DNA of 64,000 nt, from positions 94,560 to 158,559 of the forward strand of contig NZ_JAFYHP010000031.1 of NCBI RefSeq assembly GCF_017539065.1, given 5' to 3'. A model generated the notes under the pieces. The model saw nothing but the letters and a program-made list of their open reading frames with translations. It was not told the origin of the DNA and ran no database searches. A program made the translations under genes and the position numbers. This DNA is from Methanobrevibacter sp. Lineage in GTDB: Archaea > Methanobacteriota > Methanobacteria > Methanobacteriales > Methanobacteriaceae. Positions 28,201 through 38,111 of this stretch are shown here, piece after piece. The first letter of the stretch is position 1; each line of letters opens with the position of its first letter.

Positions 28201-29115
28201 AATAAAATTATTGACTTCATCTATAAATAATGCTCCGCCATCTTTTTGTGCAGTATTATTAATAAAAGTAGAATTATAAAGTGATAGAGAACCAAAAAGG
28301 GCATATATCACACCACCACTATACTTTGCACTATTATTTCTAGCAGTTAAATTAGTTAAATTTAGATTTGCAGATACTGCAGTAATTGCTCCTCCCATTT
28401 TTGATGTAGAATTAATTATTTCTAAATTTCGACAAATAAATTTAGATTCACGAATATAAATTGCTCCACCATATTGTTCAGCATAATTATTCATTAATAA
28501 AGAGTTGACAATTTCTAAACTACCCTTATTGATGTTTATTGCACCACCTGAATATGCATGATTATTTAAAAAAGTACAGTTTTCGAGAACAACATTGGAA
28601 TTAGAAAAAGATGTGCTAATCGAACTAATTTTAGAATCTTTAAAAATTACATTTGTTGCTTCAATAATTGAATCTGAACTATCGGAAATAGCTAAATTAA
28701 TTAAGGTTACATTTTGAAGAGTTAATGAATTTGCAACATAAAAACCAGCCCCACTATAAGATATAATAGTTCTTTCAACATTTTGGCCTATGATAGTCAA
28801 GTTATTCACAGATTTAGAATAATCCAAATTATACACTCCATCGGCTAAATGAATAACACTATTGGATTGAATCCTACTGGACTTTAAATCTCTATATGGA
28901 TTATCCATTGACCCGTTTCCAGTGTCATTTTCAACAGAAGCATTATAATAATAATCAACGTCTAAAACATCGTCAGGAATACTTGATAAAGTAGAATTCT
29001 GATTATCGTCACATATTGCAAGGACTGTTTCATTATCAACTGCAAAACTATCTGGAATTACAATCAATAAACAAATCAATATTGCAATAAATGCGACAAA
29101 TTTCATTCTTTTCAT
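25186..29115 (-). CDS. Giant secreted adhesin-like protein with papain-type (C1A) cysteine protease domain
   Basis: 1309 residues from the ATG at 29115 (GGAG 8 nt upstream). After a signal peptide (about 1-26) come about 330 residues of beta-helix repeats with NNxAxxxGGAIY-like units. A papain-like domain follows: NGNCWAF with Cys408 and oxyanion Gln402, NHAVAIVGWDD with His556, and IKNSWG with Asn586. The second half has several Ig-like repeats (about 90 residues each, with DxxGNP turns), and the last about 75 residues are very lysine-rich. Such a protein is exported, and the basic C-terminal domain could bind the pseudomurein wall. No transmembrane or sortase signal is seen at the C-terminus. 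It is a paralogue of the next gene. Confidence 0.8.
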   Translation of the reverse strand: MKRMKFVAFIAILICLLIVIPDSFAVDNETVLAICDDNQNSTLSSIPDDVLDVDYYYNASVENDTGNGSMDNPYRDLKSSRIQSNSVIHLADGVYNLDYSKSVNNLTIIGQNVERTIISYSGAGFYVANSLTLQNVTLINLAISDSSDSIIEATNVIFKDSKISSISTSFSNSNVVLENCTFLNNHAYSGGAININKGSLEIVNSLLMNNYAEQYGGAIYIRESKFICRNLEIINSTSKMGGAITAVSANLNLTNLTARNNSAKYSGGVIYALFGSLSLYNSTFINNTAQKDGGALFIDEVNNFIPFNNNFTNNTAGSIAGAVYSAIGRNFNHNSVLNDSLMNSFFNNVASFENDVYECEAININYNSQNYMLIQSDSLYNLTLPSSYDLRNEYMVTPVKNQGNNGNCWAFASIASLESCILKATGFTYDLSEENMKNLMSKFSSYGWDMETNTGGYDRMGHAYLVSWLGPVNESDDKYILNEVLSPVLNSIFHIQNILFLKRTSFTDNDEIKRAIISYGAVSTSIHWYQSNEDGTNYYVNGKNIYWYKTDKGANHAVAIVGWDDNYSRNNFKTTPSGDGAWIIKNSWGPSSGEGGYYYVSYYDTSLAPLNKPYSTYVFLFNESIKYDKNYQYDVSGRTDFFLNSSNTVWYKNKFIASDNEYLSAVSTYFEKDTSWDLSIYVNNILKHTQSGKSTSSYSTIELSNFIPLNFGDIFEVEFKITVDKEASVPISEDIIASGVPINKQLFYENISFISYDGEHWTDLYELVWAYSSHNYASQVACIKAFTILNPVNTTIDISVENPENPCLIKAVVLNQYGNPVLFGNVTLSIDGMDYVVEIVDGAASLYHLFENIGNNTITASFEKVGFNSSSSQKTFTINKGNLEIDLNITVDVTDAQINIQLSKPINETVHVVVDQSTHNVTMTNGVGKLVLTDVYYGIHDVKAYVNSNCYNCNNFTDSFDIKYLKTFIEANDSTISYGEDFTYSIRLSDMNNNPIVGKIIRFIVGTTTKQSITNDMGIANVKVDLNPGTYKIEIICPEGEKYLKSEAIRNIIIKSTIVLPSTLSYTYNSNYIAVLTDSDGNNLVNGEVTLLIGNSLYDLKTDANGKLNYNLKLSPGSYKITVVNVVTGEFKIQTVNVVKRITENSNLEMYYGAGKYYRVKVFDDNGNVAKGAKITFTINNVKYTRTTDNKGYASFKINLKPDSYKIIAEYKGFKVSNKIVVKTTIITKNIIVKKGKTIKFTAKILDSEGKILKNKKVKFKFKGKTYKIKTNNKGKATLKIKNKYKKGKYTIKTRYGKLQIKNKIKIKN

Positions 29116-29259
29116 AGTATTCCACTCCAATAATCATGAAAGATTATTAAACATCATATAATATTTTTATTTTAGTTTTTCATATTATAAATAATGTTTG
29201 TAAAAAAAATTGCAAAAATGACTTTTGAAAAAAATAAGAAAAAATAAGGATTTAAAATC

Positions 29260-32200
29260 CTATTTTTTGATTTTAATTGTATTAATATTTTGGAGTTTGG
29301 CATATTTTGAGGTAATCTTATACTTTCCGACCTTTAAATTTTTTATTTTAATTGTCGCTTTTCCTTTTTTATTTGTTTTAGCAGTGCATTTTTTGTTTTT
29401 AATTTTAAAGGTTATTTTCTTGCCTTTAAGAGCTTTTCCATTAGTATTTAATAGCTTTGCTGTGAATTTAACAGTTTTTCCTTTTTTAGCTGATTTATTT
29501 TTAGTTATTAAAGTTGGTTTGATTGTTATCTTATTTGATACCTTATATCCCTTATATGTGACGGTTACATCATAAGTTTTAGCCGCAAATTTATTCAATT
29601 TAATTGATGCAATACCGTTCTTATTGGTTTTAATGTTGTATGATGTTCCATCGATTTTGAACAGCACTACTTCATTTGCGCCTACAATCTTTCCATCATC
29701 CCCATAAACTTTAACTGAATAAAGTTTATTTGCTCCATAATACGTCATTATGTTTTTATTGTCGCCCAACCGTGGCAAAATTTTGATAGTTTGGGATTGC
29801 ACTTCTCCTGTAACCGGATTTGTAACGGTAATTACATGAGATCCCACATTAAGATTGATATTTAATGATATTCTCCCATCCTTGGCTATGACTTTATATA
29901 AAACTCCATCAATTGAAACATCAACTTGTTTGCCACTAACGTTTCCGGTCAATGATGCAATATACTCTGAATTTAAGGTATACTGATTATTTGAAAATAC
30001 TATACTCGGATTAACATTTATATTTGCCATGCCCTGTGAAGAGATGAAATCATTATCCCCTTTGAATTTGATTAGAAGATTATGGTGGCCATTATCAAGC
30101 TTAATCGGAATTAATGCAATTCCTTCATCATTTGTTCGGACAATATTGGTCTCAACCCCATCAAAGGTCAAACTGATTAAAGCTGATTTGACAGGAAGGC
30201 CATCTTGATCCGTTAATTGTACCTTATAACAGTCCCCACTTCCCCAGTAGGTTTCAAAATCATTTGCAATTATTTGGGTGCCCTTAACATTCACGGTGAA
30301 ATTACATTCGACAGGTGGTGATGAGAAATATTTATTTTCATCCAAATTGAATCTGATTGTATAATTGCCATTTTCCAGATTATTTAAGTTCAATATGGTA
30401 TTGCCATCTGTTATGTTAACGCTTCTGTTTTCGCCATTGATTGAAACATTTATGGTTTCATTGATGGCTTTTGTAAATGAAATGTTTACTTTAACGTCCC
30501 TTAAATCTCTAGTTACCTCAACATTTGCGGATGCATTGATTTTAACTATGATTTTTGATTTAATTTCACATCCGAAGTAGTCATTTATAGTGTCTAGTGA
30601 CGGGTCAAATTTAGAAGTAATAGAATAGTTTCCATAGGACAAATCAATTGGAATAGATGCCTGACCTGTTTCATTAGTGAAAACTAAATATATCTTATCG
30701 AGAACTAACATTATTCTTTCATTTGAAATCGGAATTCCATCCTCATCGATTAATGTAACTGTATAGTTATCTCGGCTATGCTCTTCTGTTATAAAATCAC
30801 CAGCAAGAATTTGTGTCTTCTTAATTAAAACAGTGAAATTGGTTGATGTTTTGTTGAAATCATACTCATCTCCCAACAACTCGACTGAAACGTTATGAAT
30901 CCCGTTTTCTAAACCGGATTTGCTTATTACTCCTTGACCGTTGATGATATTTACAGTAGTATTTACTCCATCAAGACAAATTATGGCTGTCTGGTTAATC
31001 GGTCTTGAAAATTGTGCTTCAATGAAAAATAAATCCACCATATTTGCAACGATGATTATTGCTGTGATGCGTGGTTTATAGGTTATTTGGCCAGAAGAAT
31101 TTGTCTTAAAGAAATTTTTGTCTCCTTTAAATGAGATGCCGATTGAATTTAATCCTTTTAGTAAAGGCAAAGTAATGCTTGCATTTCCACCATCATCAGT
31201 GGTTGCATAATAGGAAACATTATTTAATCTAAATCCTATTTCTTTATTTTCTAATGGATTTCCATCTTCATCAATCAAAGTTATGGTATAATTTACATTT
31301 TCATCGCTTGTGACTAGATTCTGAGCTAGAATATCAGTATTCCTAACATTGATATTGATTTCAAGAATGTTTGAGGAATATTGGTATGAGTCATCCAAGT
31401 AAGCAGCAATAGTATAATTTCCATTTTCTAAATTAGTTAGATTGAATGCCCCAATACCATTTATGACATTGACTGTCTGGTTATTGCAGTTTACTGATAC
31501 GGTTAAACTGGCATTAATTGGTTTTGATATGCTAACGTTAATTAAAACATTGTTTTGATAAGTCTCATTTTCCAAAGTTACATCAACTTTGGTTTTTACT
31601 TTGATTTCACTTGAGTTTGAACATCCATAATATTCATCCTCATCATTGAAGTCTACTGCAACTGCGTAATCTCCACTATCCAGATTAATGACTATTGAAA
31701 CCTTTCCATTGCTGTCTGTGAAATTATTAATCTTATCATTGTTTAGATGGAATGTTATTTTTTTATTGGCAATAGGATTTCCATCCTCATCAACAAGGAC
31801 AACAGTATAGGAATCTCCGCTATAGTCAGTTGTAATAAAATCTGAAACCAATAACTGAGTATTTTTAACATTTATAATGGCGGATAAGTTCACCACATTT
31901 GAGTTATAAGCATTATTCTCATATAATGATACATTAATGTCATATTTTCCGTTTTCTAAATTGGTTAATTTAAAAGATGCTCTGCCGTTTACAAGCCTAA
32001 CAGTGTATTCCTGACCGTTGACTAAAATCAAAACCTTTTTGGAAATGTTTTTTGAAGAGGTTATTGTTAAAGTTATATTATTCTGATATTTTGAAATGAT
32101 TACATTAAGAGTAATATTTTCTTTTGAAACTTCAAAAGAAGTGCTGTTCGAAGATGAAATATAGGAAATTCCTCTGAAAATGGCAAAGACTTCCTGTATT

Positions 32201-34839
32201 CCCTCATTAAAATCACAAGTAATTGATGCTTTACCATTTGCAACGTTTACAGTGGTATTTTGTCCATTTATGATGAATGTAACGGCACCGCTGTTTACCA
32301 ATTTTCCATATTGATCCTTTACGGTTGCAGTAACTGTTATAGGATTATAATTATTATTAACCTCTAATGAAAGTGTTGTGTTAAAATCGATTAACACTGT
32401 GAAAGCTTTGATGCATGCTACCTGAGATTTGTAAGAATGCAGAGAATAAGTCCTTGAATAATTAAACAAATCGCTCCAGGTTTCGCCGTCAAAGCTTATG
32501 AAAGATACATTTTCCGAATAGATTAGTTTGTTAAGTGAATGGTATTCTGAAACGGGGACCCTTGATATGTCATCTGATGTGGTATTGAAAACAACTTCGA
32601 AAGTGTCGCCAATTGTCAATAATATCAAATCGTCCAGGTTGATTGTGTAATAACCTGGATTTGAGGTTCCGCTTTTTGTTGATTTCAAAACATTGTTTAC
32701 ATAAACGGATACTGTCCAATTTGTCAATTTTTCGAAGTATGTTGATACGCCTTTCAGTATCTCATTATTGGTTGCTGTAAACTTATTTTTGTACCATACT
32801 TTTGAATTGCTGGCGTATAAATAATCTGTCATTCCTGCAATGTCATATTGATAATTCTTATCAAATCTAACTGTATCATTCAATATAAAAGTATAAGAAG
32901 AAGCGTCAAGACCTGTCTTTGCAAAGGATTCATCATAATAGGAAACATAGAAGTATCCGTCATCACCCCAATTAGGACTCCAACTGTTTTTAACAATCCA
33001 TGCACCATCTCCATCTACATAAGCACCGAATTTAAAATTATCTTTAGAGTAGTTATCATCCCATCCAACGATAGTTACGGCATGATTATTAGAAGATGGA
33101 TTCCAACAATAGTAGCTTACGCCGTTATTCAAGTAATAGCTATCAAAATACAATGAAGTTCCAACAGCACCATATTTCAATATAGCGGTTTTTATATCAT
33201 CGTTATCTGTGAAATTATCCCTTTTTAAGAATAATATGTTTTGGATATGTGAAACACTTTCTAAAAGTGGAGACAATACTGATTTGTCATCAAAATAATC
33301 ATCACTTTCGAAAACAGGACCTAGCCAGCTTGTAAGATAAGCCCACGGCATGTAGTCATAACCTCCGTTATTGGTTTCAATATCCCAACCATAATCGGAG
33401 AACAACGCAATTACATTTTTCATGTTCTCTTCGGACAAGTCCAATTCAATGCCTGTTGCTTTTTTAATACAGGATTCAAGTACCGCCATTGCGGTAAAAG
33501 CCCAACAGTTACCGGAAGTCTGTTGGTCTTTAACAGGGGTTATGTATCCCTCTTGAACCATACTATAGTAACTTGGTATATCATTGATTATTGTTTCATT
33601 GATTACATATAATGTATAGTTCCCATTTCCTATAGTTAAATTAATAAAATCGGTTTCATATACTTCATTGTCAAATTCCGCGGAGTTATTTATAAAAGTA
33701 TTAACCAATCTAAGTGTTGTTGCACTTTCCAAATGATTCAAAATGGAATAGATTGCTCCAGCATATGCTGATGCAGTATTATTTATGAAAGTATTTCCTA
33801 TAACGTTCAATGAAGTTGAATTATCAATAAATAGTGCTCCGCCATTACGTGCAGAATTATTAACAAAATAACCATTATTTGAGGCGAATGTTCCATACAT
33901 ATGATAAATTGCACCGCCGTCCCATTCAGCACTGTTATTTGATGCATTAATATCCCTTAATGAAACATGAGCATCCAAAGTAGTTATTGCTCCGCCAAAT
34001 GTTGCTGTGGAATTAGATATAAAAATGCTGTCTGCATTAAAATTTTTAGCATGTTTAATGTAAATTGCCCCACCGGCATCATTTAAAGCTATATTCTTAA
34101 TGAATTTGGATTTAGAAATATTTATATTGACAATATTTTCACAGGCTATTGCTCCACCATAATTATAGGCCAAGTTATTGATGAATTCGGAATCTGCAAT
34201 ATTCAAATAACCTGCGCCCATGTAAACTGCTCCACCATAAACCGCATAATTATTCTTGAATGTAGAGTTAACAATGTTTACCTGTGAATTACGATTTGTA
34301 TCCGTAGTATATATTGCGCCACCATAATTATTGCCATAACTATCAGGATTGCTTCCATAGCCTCTGTCAAATATGGTATTAGTAAAATTTACAATTCCTG
34401 AATTTGTTATTGACAAATCCAATAATGTTACATTTGTTAATGTTAAATAGTGATTAACATTAAAAGCGACACCATCATATTTAATTACGGTTTTAGAAGT
34501 ATCGCTGCCGATTATGTTAACCTGGTCTATCATTTTGGAAGTATCTAATATATACTCCCCATCGGTTAAGTAAATATTGGCGTTGCTCTTAATTCTATCA
34601 GCAGTTAAATACTTATATGGATTACTAATCGATCCATCCCCATTATCATCCTCTAATGATGCATTAAAATAATAATCATTGCTGGTAGTCAAAATATCCT
34701 CGTCATTGTTAATAGATAATGTAGAATTAATTTCATCAATAGTCAAATTATCTGATAACTCATCAGTTGCAAAACTAGCAGGAATAATGATAAATAAAAT
34801 TAAAAAACATAATGCCAAACTAATTTTATCACTTAACAC
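29260..34839 (-). CDS. Giant secreted adhesin-like protein with papain-type (C1A) cysteine protease domain
   Basis: 1859 residues from a GTG start with AAGGAGATG 9 nt upstream. The order is as in its neighbour: signal peptide (about 1-25), beta-helix repeats to about residue 400, and a C1A protease domain with Gln439, Cys445 (SGNCWAF), His586 (NHAVTIVGWDD) and Asn618 (VKNSWSP). About eight Ig-like repeats follow, then the same lysine-rich terminal domain. It is 550 residues longer than the paralogue at 25186, the difference being extra Ig repeats. The gap to the next gene is 129 bp with no structure except a TATA box, so the two may be separately transcribed. The natural substrate is unknown; cell-wall or host proteins are possibilities. 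Confidence 0.8.
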   Translation of the reverse strand: MLSDKISLALCFLILFIIIPASFATDELSDNLTIDEINSTLSINNDEDILTTSNDYYFNASLEDDNGDGSISNPYKYLTADRIKSNANIYLTDGEYILDTSKMIDQVNIIGSDTSKTVIKYDGVAFNVNHYLTLTNVTLLDLSITNSGIVNFTNTIFDRGYGSNPDSYGNNYGGAIYTTDTNRNSQVNIVNSTFKNNYAVYGGAVYMGAGYLNIADSEFINNLAYNYGGAIACENIVNINISKSKFIKNIALNDAGGAIYIKHAKNFNADSIFISNSTATFGGAITTLDAHVSLRDINASNNSAEWDGGAIYHMYGTFASNNGYFVNNSARNGGALFIDNSTSLNVIGNTFINNTASAYAGAIYSILNHLESATTLRLVNTFINNSAEFDNEVYETDFINLTIGNGNYTLYVINETIINDIPSYYSMVQEGYITPVKDQQTSGNCWAFTAMAVLESCIKKATGIELDLSEENMKNVIALFSDYGWDIETNNGGYDYMPWAYLTSWLGPVFESDDYFDDKSVLSPLLESVSHIQNILFLKRDNFTDNDDIKTAILKYGAVGTSLYFDSYYLNNGVSYYCWNPSSNNHAVTIVGWDDNYSKDNFKFGAYVDGDGAWIVKNSWSPNWGDDGYFYVSYYDESFAKTGLDASSYTFILNDTVRFDKNYQYDIAGMTDYLYASNSKVWYKNKFTATNNEILKGVSTYFEKLTNWTVSVYVNNVLKSTKSGTSNPGYYTINLDDLILLTIGDTFEVVFNTTSDDISRVPVSEYHSLNKLIYSENVSFISFDGETWSDLFNYSRTYSLHSYKSQVACIKAFTVLIDFNTTLSLEVNNNYNPITVTATVKDQYGKLVNSGAVTFIINGQNTTVNVANGKASITCDFNEGIQEVFAIFRGISYISSSNSTSFEVSKENITLNVIISKYQNNITLTITSSKNISKKVLILVNGQEYTVRLVNGRASFKLTNLENGKYDINVSLYENNAYNSNVVNLSAIINVKNTQLLVSDFITTDYSGDSYTVVLVDEDGNPIANKKITFHLNNDKINNFTDSNGKVSIVINLDSGDYAVAVDFNDEDEYYGCSNSSEIKVKTKVDVTLENETYQNNVLINVSISKPINASLTVSVNCNNQTVNVINGIGAFNLTNLENGNYTIAAYLDDSYQYSSNILEININVRNTDILAQNLVTSDENVNYTITLIDEDGNPLENKEIGFRLNNVSYYATTDDGGNASITLPLLKGLNSIGISFKGDKNFFKTNSSGQITYKPRITAIIIVANMVDLFFIEAQFSRPINQTAIICLDGVNTTVNIINGQGVISKSGLENGIHNVSVELLGDEYDFNKTSTNFTVLIKKTQILAGDFITEEHSRDNYTVTLIDEDGIPISNERIMLVLDKIYLVFTNETGQASIPIDLSYGNYSITSKFDPSLDTINDYFGCEIKSKIIVKINASANVEVTRDLRDVKVNISFTKAINETINVSINGENRSVNITDGNTILNLNNLENGNYTIRFNLDENKYFSSPPVECNFTVNVKGTQIIANDFETYWGSGDCYKVQLTDQDGLPVKSALISLTFDGVETNIVRTNDEGIALIPIKLDNGHHNLLIKFKGDNDFISSQGMANINVNPSIVFSNNQYTLNSEYIASLTGNVSGKQVDVSIDGVLYKVIAKDGRISLNINLNVGSHVITVTNPVTGEVQSQTIKILPRLGDNKNIMTYYGANKLYSVKVYGDDGKIVGANEVVLFKIDGTSYNIKTNKNGIASIKLNKFAAKTYDVTVTYKGYKVSNKITIKPTLITKNKSAKKGKTVKFTAKLLNTNGKALKGKKITFKIKNKKCTAKTNKKGKATIKIKNLKVGKYKITSKYAKLQNINTIKIKK

Positions 34840-34923
34840 AAAAACATCTCCTTAATATAATTAATATGAAATTAATATTATAAATAATCAATTATAATTT
34901 AAGGAAAATAAAAAAAAGAAGAA

Positions 34924-34959
34924 TTAATTAATGAAGTTAAATTGTTCTTCATTAATTAA
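34924..34959 (-). terminator. 13-bp stem terminator containing the bile salt hydrolase stop codon
   Basis: TTAATTAATGAAG (34924-34936) is the exact reverse complement of 34947-34959, with a 10-nt loop. The stop codon (34926-34924) is part of the stem. Eight T follow on the minus strand (34917-34910). Confidence 0.6.
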
Positions 34960-35901
34960 AAGATAGTTAATTAGTTCAGTTGAATCTAAATCTTCACGAT
35001 TTAAATCTATAGCTGTGATTTGTGAATTGTTGTAAGTTCTATAATATAATATAGACTTGTTTGTGTTATAGCAAGATGTATAAATTGTATATTCATATAA
35101 ATTAGGATCATCAATAAATGTACAACCGTTTTGTTGCTCTACAGAACCTAAAATATGGAAAAATTGAGATACACTGCTTGCTTCATCACTACCGGAATAA
35201 GAGTTTGCTCTTGTAAATGCTACTTTTGCAAATCTTGAAGCAGATGACAAATCTCCGGGAAGACCAATGCCACCCATACCTCTTGAATATTCATCTAAAT
35301 CAATATCTCCGCCAAAAGTGTTTTCTGGATTTTTATTGGATAAACTTCTGTAGTTATTTAAGTAAAATAATTGTTTATCAAATGGAGGATTATTAGTTAA
35401 TACTCCAACAGGATTATCATATACTTTTAAACCATCTTCTAACGGTTCAACTACAATAGCTTCTTTTCCATCTGACAACATCCAGTGAAGAGGAGATAAT
35501 GGAAGTTCATCTGCAAAATTAATGTTTACAAGATTAATTTCAGCTAAGAGTTTGCGTGCTTCGGCCACATTACTAGCTTGACTGAGCAAATATGGAATAA
35601 ACTCAAAAGGAGTTACATTTACCATATTTTCATCATACTCTTTATAAACCGCATTGCCTGCAAAGTTTAAACCAGCGATTGCAAGGCCTTTTTCATTACA
35701 AGCATCGTAATATAAAGGATATGAATCAATACCAGCAGCTATTCCAATAATGGCGTAATGAGTTTCAATTGAATCAATTTTTCTAAATTCGAATATATAA
35801 TTTCTTGGAGTTATTGTTACTCGTTCATTATATGAGATTTCGTAATCGAAGTTACGGCCAAAATAATGGTCATCTGTTATATAATTACTTGCAGTACACA
35901 T
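34924..35901 (-). CDS. Choloylglycine hydrolase family protein (bile salt hydrolase-like)
   Basis: 325 residues of the Ntn-hydrolase choloylglycine/penicillin V acylase family. Cys2 becomes the N-terminal nucleophile after Met removal. Arg16 and Asp19 (GRNFDYE), the conserved LTNNP near 173 and SSASRF near 226 supply the other active-site residues. These enzymes deconjugate bile salts or cleave related amides. Bile salt hydrolase activity is known from the human-gut archaeon Methanobrevibacter smithii, so this points to gut or rumen life. There is no signal peptide, and the ribosome site is AAGGTGAT. Confidence 0.88.
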   Translation of the reverse strand: MCTASNYITDDHYFGRNFDYEISYNERVTITPRNYIFEFRKIDSIETHYAIIGIAAGIDSYPLYYDACNEKGLAIAGLNFAGNAVYKEYDENMVNVTPFEFIPYLLSQASNVAEARKLLAEINLVNINFADELPLSPLHWMLSDGKEAIVVEPLEDGLKVYDNPVGVLTNNPPFDKQLFYLNNYRSLSNKNPENTFGGDIDLDEYSRGMGGIGLPGDLSSASRFAKVAFTRANSYSGSDEASSVSQFFHILGSVEQQNGCTFIDDPNLYEYTIYTSCYNTNKSILYYRTYNNSQITAIDLNREDLDSTELINYLLINEEQFNFIN

Positions 35902-35966
35902 TTTATCACCTTTTTTAAAGCAGAAACTTAAGTTTTCTTAAAAAAGGAAAATAAGAAAAAAAGAAT

Positions 35967-36512
35967 CTAGATGTAACTAGTATCTTGTTTTCTGAAGTGA
36001 GCTTGTGGGTGATCGCATAATGGACATACTTCTGGAGCATCAGTTCCATAATGGATATATCCACAGTTATTACATTTCCATGCAATTTCTTCATCTTTTT
36101 TGAATACTTTTCCTGCTTCGATTTTAGCAGTTAATGCATTGTATCTGTCTTCGTGAGCTTTCTCAGTTGCTCCTGCTGCATCGAATAAATCTGCAATATC
36201 ATCAAAACCTTCTTCACGTGCAGTTTCAGCGAATCCTTTGTACATTGAAGTCCATTCTTCGTGTTCGCCTGCTGCTGCATCTGCAAGGTTAGTGAGAGTA
36301 TCTGGCACTCCTCCACCATTCAAGAGTTTGAACCAAATTTTTGCATGTTCTTTTTCATTGTCAGATGATTCTTGGAAAATATCTTTAATTTCTACGTAAC
36401 CATCTTTTTTAGCTTGAGATGCATAAAATTCATATTTTACACGAGCTTGAGATTCACCAGCGAGTGCTGCTTTTAAATTTTCTTCGGTTTTAGTTCCTTT
36501 TAAATCTACCAT
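35967..36512 (-). CDS. rbr: Rubrerythrin
   Basis: 181 residues from the second of two close ATG codons (GGAGATG fits the ATG at 36512 better). The N-terminal ferritin-like domain carries two E-x2-H (ESQARVKYEF and EKEHAKIW) di-iron ligand motifs plus a second pair (EEWTSMYKG and TEKAHEDRY). The C-terminal rubredoxin domain has WKCNNCGYIH and CPLCDHP. It reduces peroxide in anaerobes. A paralogue follows upstream on the same strand, 97 bp away, and the two are likely functionally redundant or specialised. Confidence 0.92.
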   Translation of the reverse strand: MVDLKGTKTEENLKAALAGESQARVKYEFYASQAKKDGYVEIKDIFQESSDNEKEHAKIWFKLLNGGGVPDTLTNLADAAAGEHEEWTSMYKGFAETAREEGFDDIADLFDAAGATEKAHEDRYNALTAKIEAGKVFKKDEEIAWKCNNCGYIHYGTDAPEVCPLCDHPQAHFRKQDTSYI

Positions 36513-36608
36513 TTTTATCATCTCCGTATTAAAAATAATGTTAGATTAACATATATAAGTCTTTGGTAATGAATTGGTAACTAAAAAAAATAAAAAAAAG
36601 ATAAGAGC

Positions 36609-37154
36609 TTATTTGAAGTTAGTTGCTCTTTCTTCGAAATGTGCTTTTGGAAGTCCGCATACAGGACATTTTTCAGGTGCATTAGGACCTGAGAAAACAA
36701 ATCCGCAATTTTCACATTTCCATTCAATATCTGCTTCTTTGTTGAATACTGCATCGTTTTCAACGTTTGCAAGTAAGGTTCTGTATCTTTCTTCGTGTTC
36801 TTTTTCGATTGCTCCTACTTTTTCAAACAAGAAAGCGATCATTGGGAAACCTTCTTCTTTAGCAGTTTCAGCGAATCCTTTGTACATTGAAGTCCATTCT
36901 TCGTTTTCGCCGTCTGCTGCTGCATTGAGGTTAGCTATTGTGTCTGGAATTTCTTCATCATGCAATAATTTAAACCAGATTTTAGCATGTTCTCTTTCGT
37001 TTTTGGAAGTTTCCATGAAAATATCGTGGATTTGGACATAGCCTTCTTCTTTTGCTTTTGCAGCAAAATATTGATATTTTGTGTGAGCTTGTGACTCACC
37101 CGCAAATGCGAATTCTAAATTTTTTTCAGTTTGGGTTCCTTTTAAGTCAACCAT
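36609..37154 (-). CDS. rbr: Rubrerythrin (second copy)
   Basis: 181 residues with the same two-domain plan as the neighbouring copy: [12 protein letters not shown] and EREHAKIW di-iron ligands, EEWTSMYKG, and a rubredoxin [10 protein letters not shown] with [11 protein letters not shown]. Several segments such as [14 protein letters not shown] are identical in both copies. The start ATG has GGAGATG upstream. The conserved spacing points to tandem duplication. Confidence 0.92.
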   Translation of the reverse strand: MVDLKGTQTEKNLEFAFAGESQAHTKYQYFAAKAKEEGYVQIHDIFMETSKNEREHAKIWFKLLHDEEIPDTIANLNAAADGENEEWTSMYKGFAETAKEEGFPMIAFLFEKVGAIEKEHEERYRTLLANVENDAVFNKEADIEWKCENCGFVFSGPNAPEKCPVCGLPKAHFEERATNFK

Positions 37155-37252
37155 AATAACATCTCCATTAATACTACTATGATTATTATTAAATAAAAAG
37201 TTTTTTAAAAAAGATTTTGAATAATTATAAAATTTAAAAAAAAAGTAAAAAA

Positions 37253-37276
37253 AAGGAAATTAAAACTAATTTCCTT
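37253..37276 (-). terminator. 10-bp stem terminator at the end of the DUF4013 gene
   Basis: AAGGAAATTA (37253-37262) pairs exactly with TAATTTCCTT (37267-37276), with a 4-nt loop. The stop codon of the DUF4013 gene (37277-37275) overlaps the stem. On the minus strand a run of eight T follows. Confidence 0.55.
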
Positions 37277-38111
37277 ATGCAATGTCGGAATATAATAACC
37301 CGGAAGCTCTTTGTGTGAAGAATGCCAAGTATGGGGTTACAATAATTGAAAGTATGGATAATTGTGATACTTGACCGTATAAGTATCCTAAAATAGCGTT
37401 AATTACTGCTACAATGATGACAACTAAAAGGATTACAGCAATCACTTTTCCGATTCCAATTCTTGTAAGGTCTTTTGCAGCTTCAGGAATGTTGAGTGCT
37501 TCACCTAAACTACCGGTATTTGCTAATCTTGCTTGACCCATAGTTTGGATAAATGCAAATATGATAAATACAACAAAAGCAACAAGAGCGGTAATAGCTA
37601 TTGAAGTTCCGAATGCAGCCATGGTAGATTGTGAAACTGCATCTAATGAGATGCCTGTTGAGTTAGCCATTGCGGTTGCATTTGCAGGAGTGACAGCTGC
37701 TTCATTAATAAGGTTAACAACATTTCCAGGGACATTGGTTATTAAACCAACAATCAAAACGATTATTGCCGGAATAATAAAGTAGACAATGCTTACTACT
37801 AATAATTTAATACCATTTATTAAGTCGTTTTTCCAATCAAAAGATGGAGCCTCATCATCTAAATCAATACCGGATTTCATAATACCTAATTGATAACCGG
37901 AAATGATTAATGCTAAAATTATTCCAAGAATTAATAAGATAGCTCCAATGATAGCTAAATAACTTGCATCCATAGTGGAAAAGGCAGCCAATATGACTCC
38001 TCCACCCATTAATAAACCTACAACAAAGGTTAATACAATGTATATCGCGAGTTTTTCTAAATTATTTGTTGGAAAAATAAATGCGTCTTTAATAATTTCT
38101 AAAATTTCCAT
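37275..38111 (-). CDS. DUF4013 family membrane protein
   Basis: 278 residues from ATG 38111 (GGTG 8 nt upstream; an upstream ATG ten codons earlier has no ribosome site). About six hydrophobic segments are visible: residues near 30, 55, 85-100 (LIISGYQLGIMKSG), 135, 175 and 225. The soluble loop DLDDEAPSFDWKNDLINGIK after the second pair is characteristic of DUF4013, a family of small methanogen integral membrane proteins of unknown function. It is transcribed alone. Confidence 0.8.
   Translation of the reverse strand: MEILEIIKDAFIFPTNNLEKLAIYIVLTFVVGLLMGGGVILAAFSTMDASYLAIIGAILLILGIILALIISGYQLGIMKSGIDLDDEAPSFDWKNDLINGIKLLVVSIVYFIIPAIIVLIVGLITNVPGNVVNLINEAAVTPANATAMANSTGISLDAVSQSTMAAFGTSIAITALVAFVVFIIFAFIQTMGQARLANTGSLGEALNIPEAAKDLTRIGIGKVIAVILLVVIIVAVINAILGYLYGQVSQLSILSIIVTPYLAFFTQRASGLLYSDIA

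Noticed and set aside
25186..34839. Pseudomurein endoisopeptidase (C71, PeiW/PeiP-like) for the cysteine protease domain
   Set aside because: The domain has the papain-order Gln-Cys, His, Asn motifs (GNCWAF, NHAV-GWDD, KNSW), not the transglutaminase-like order, and there are no pseudomurein-binding repeats that I can recognise.
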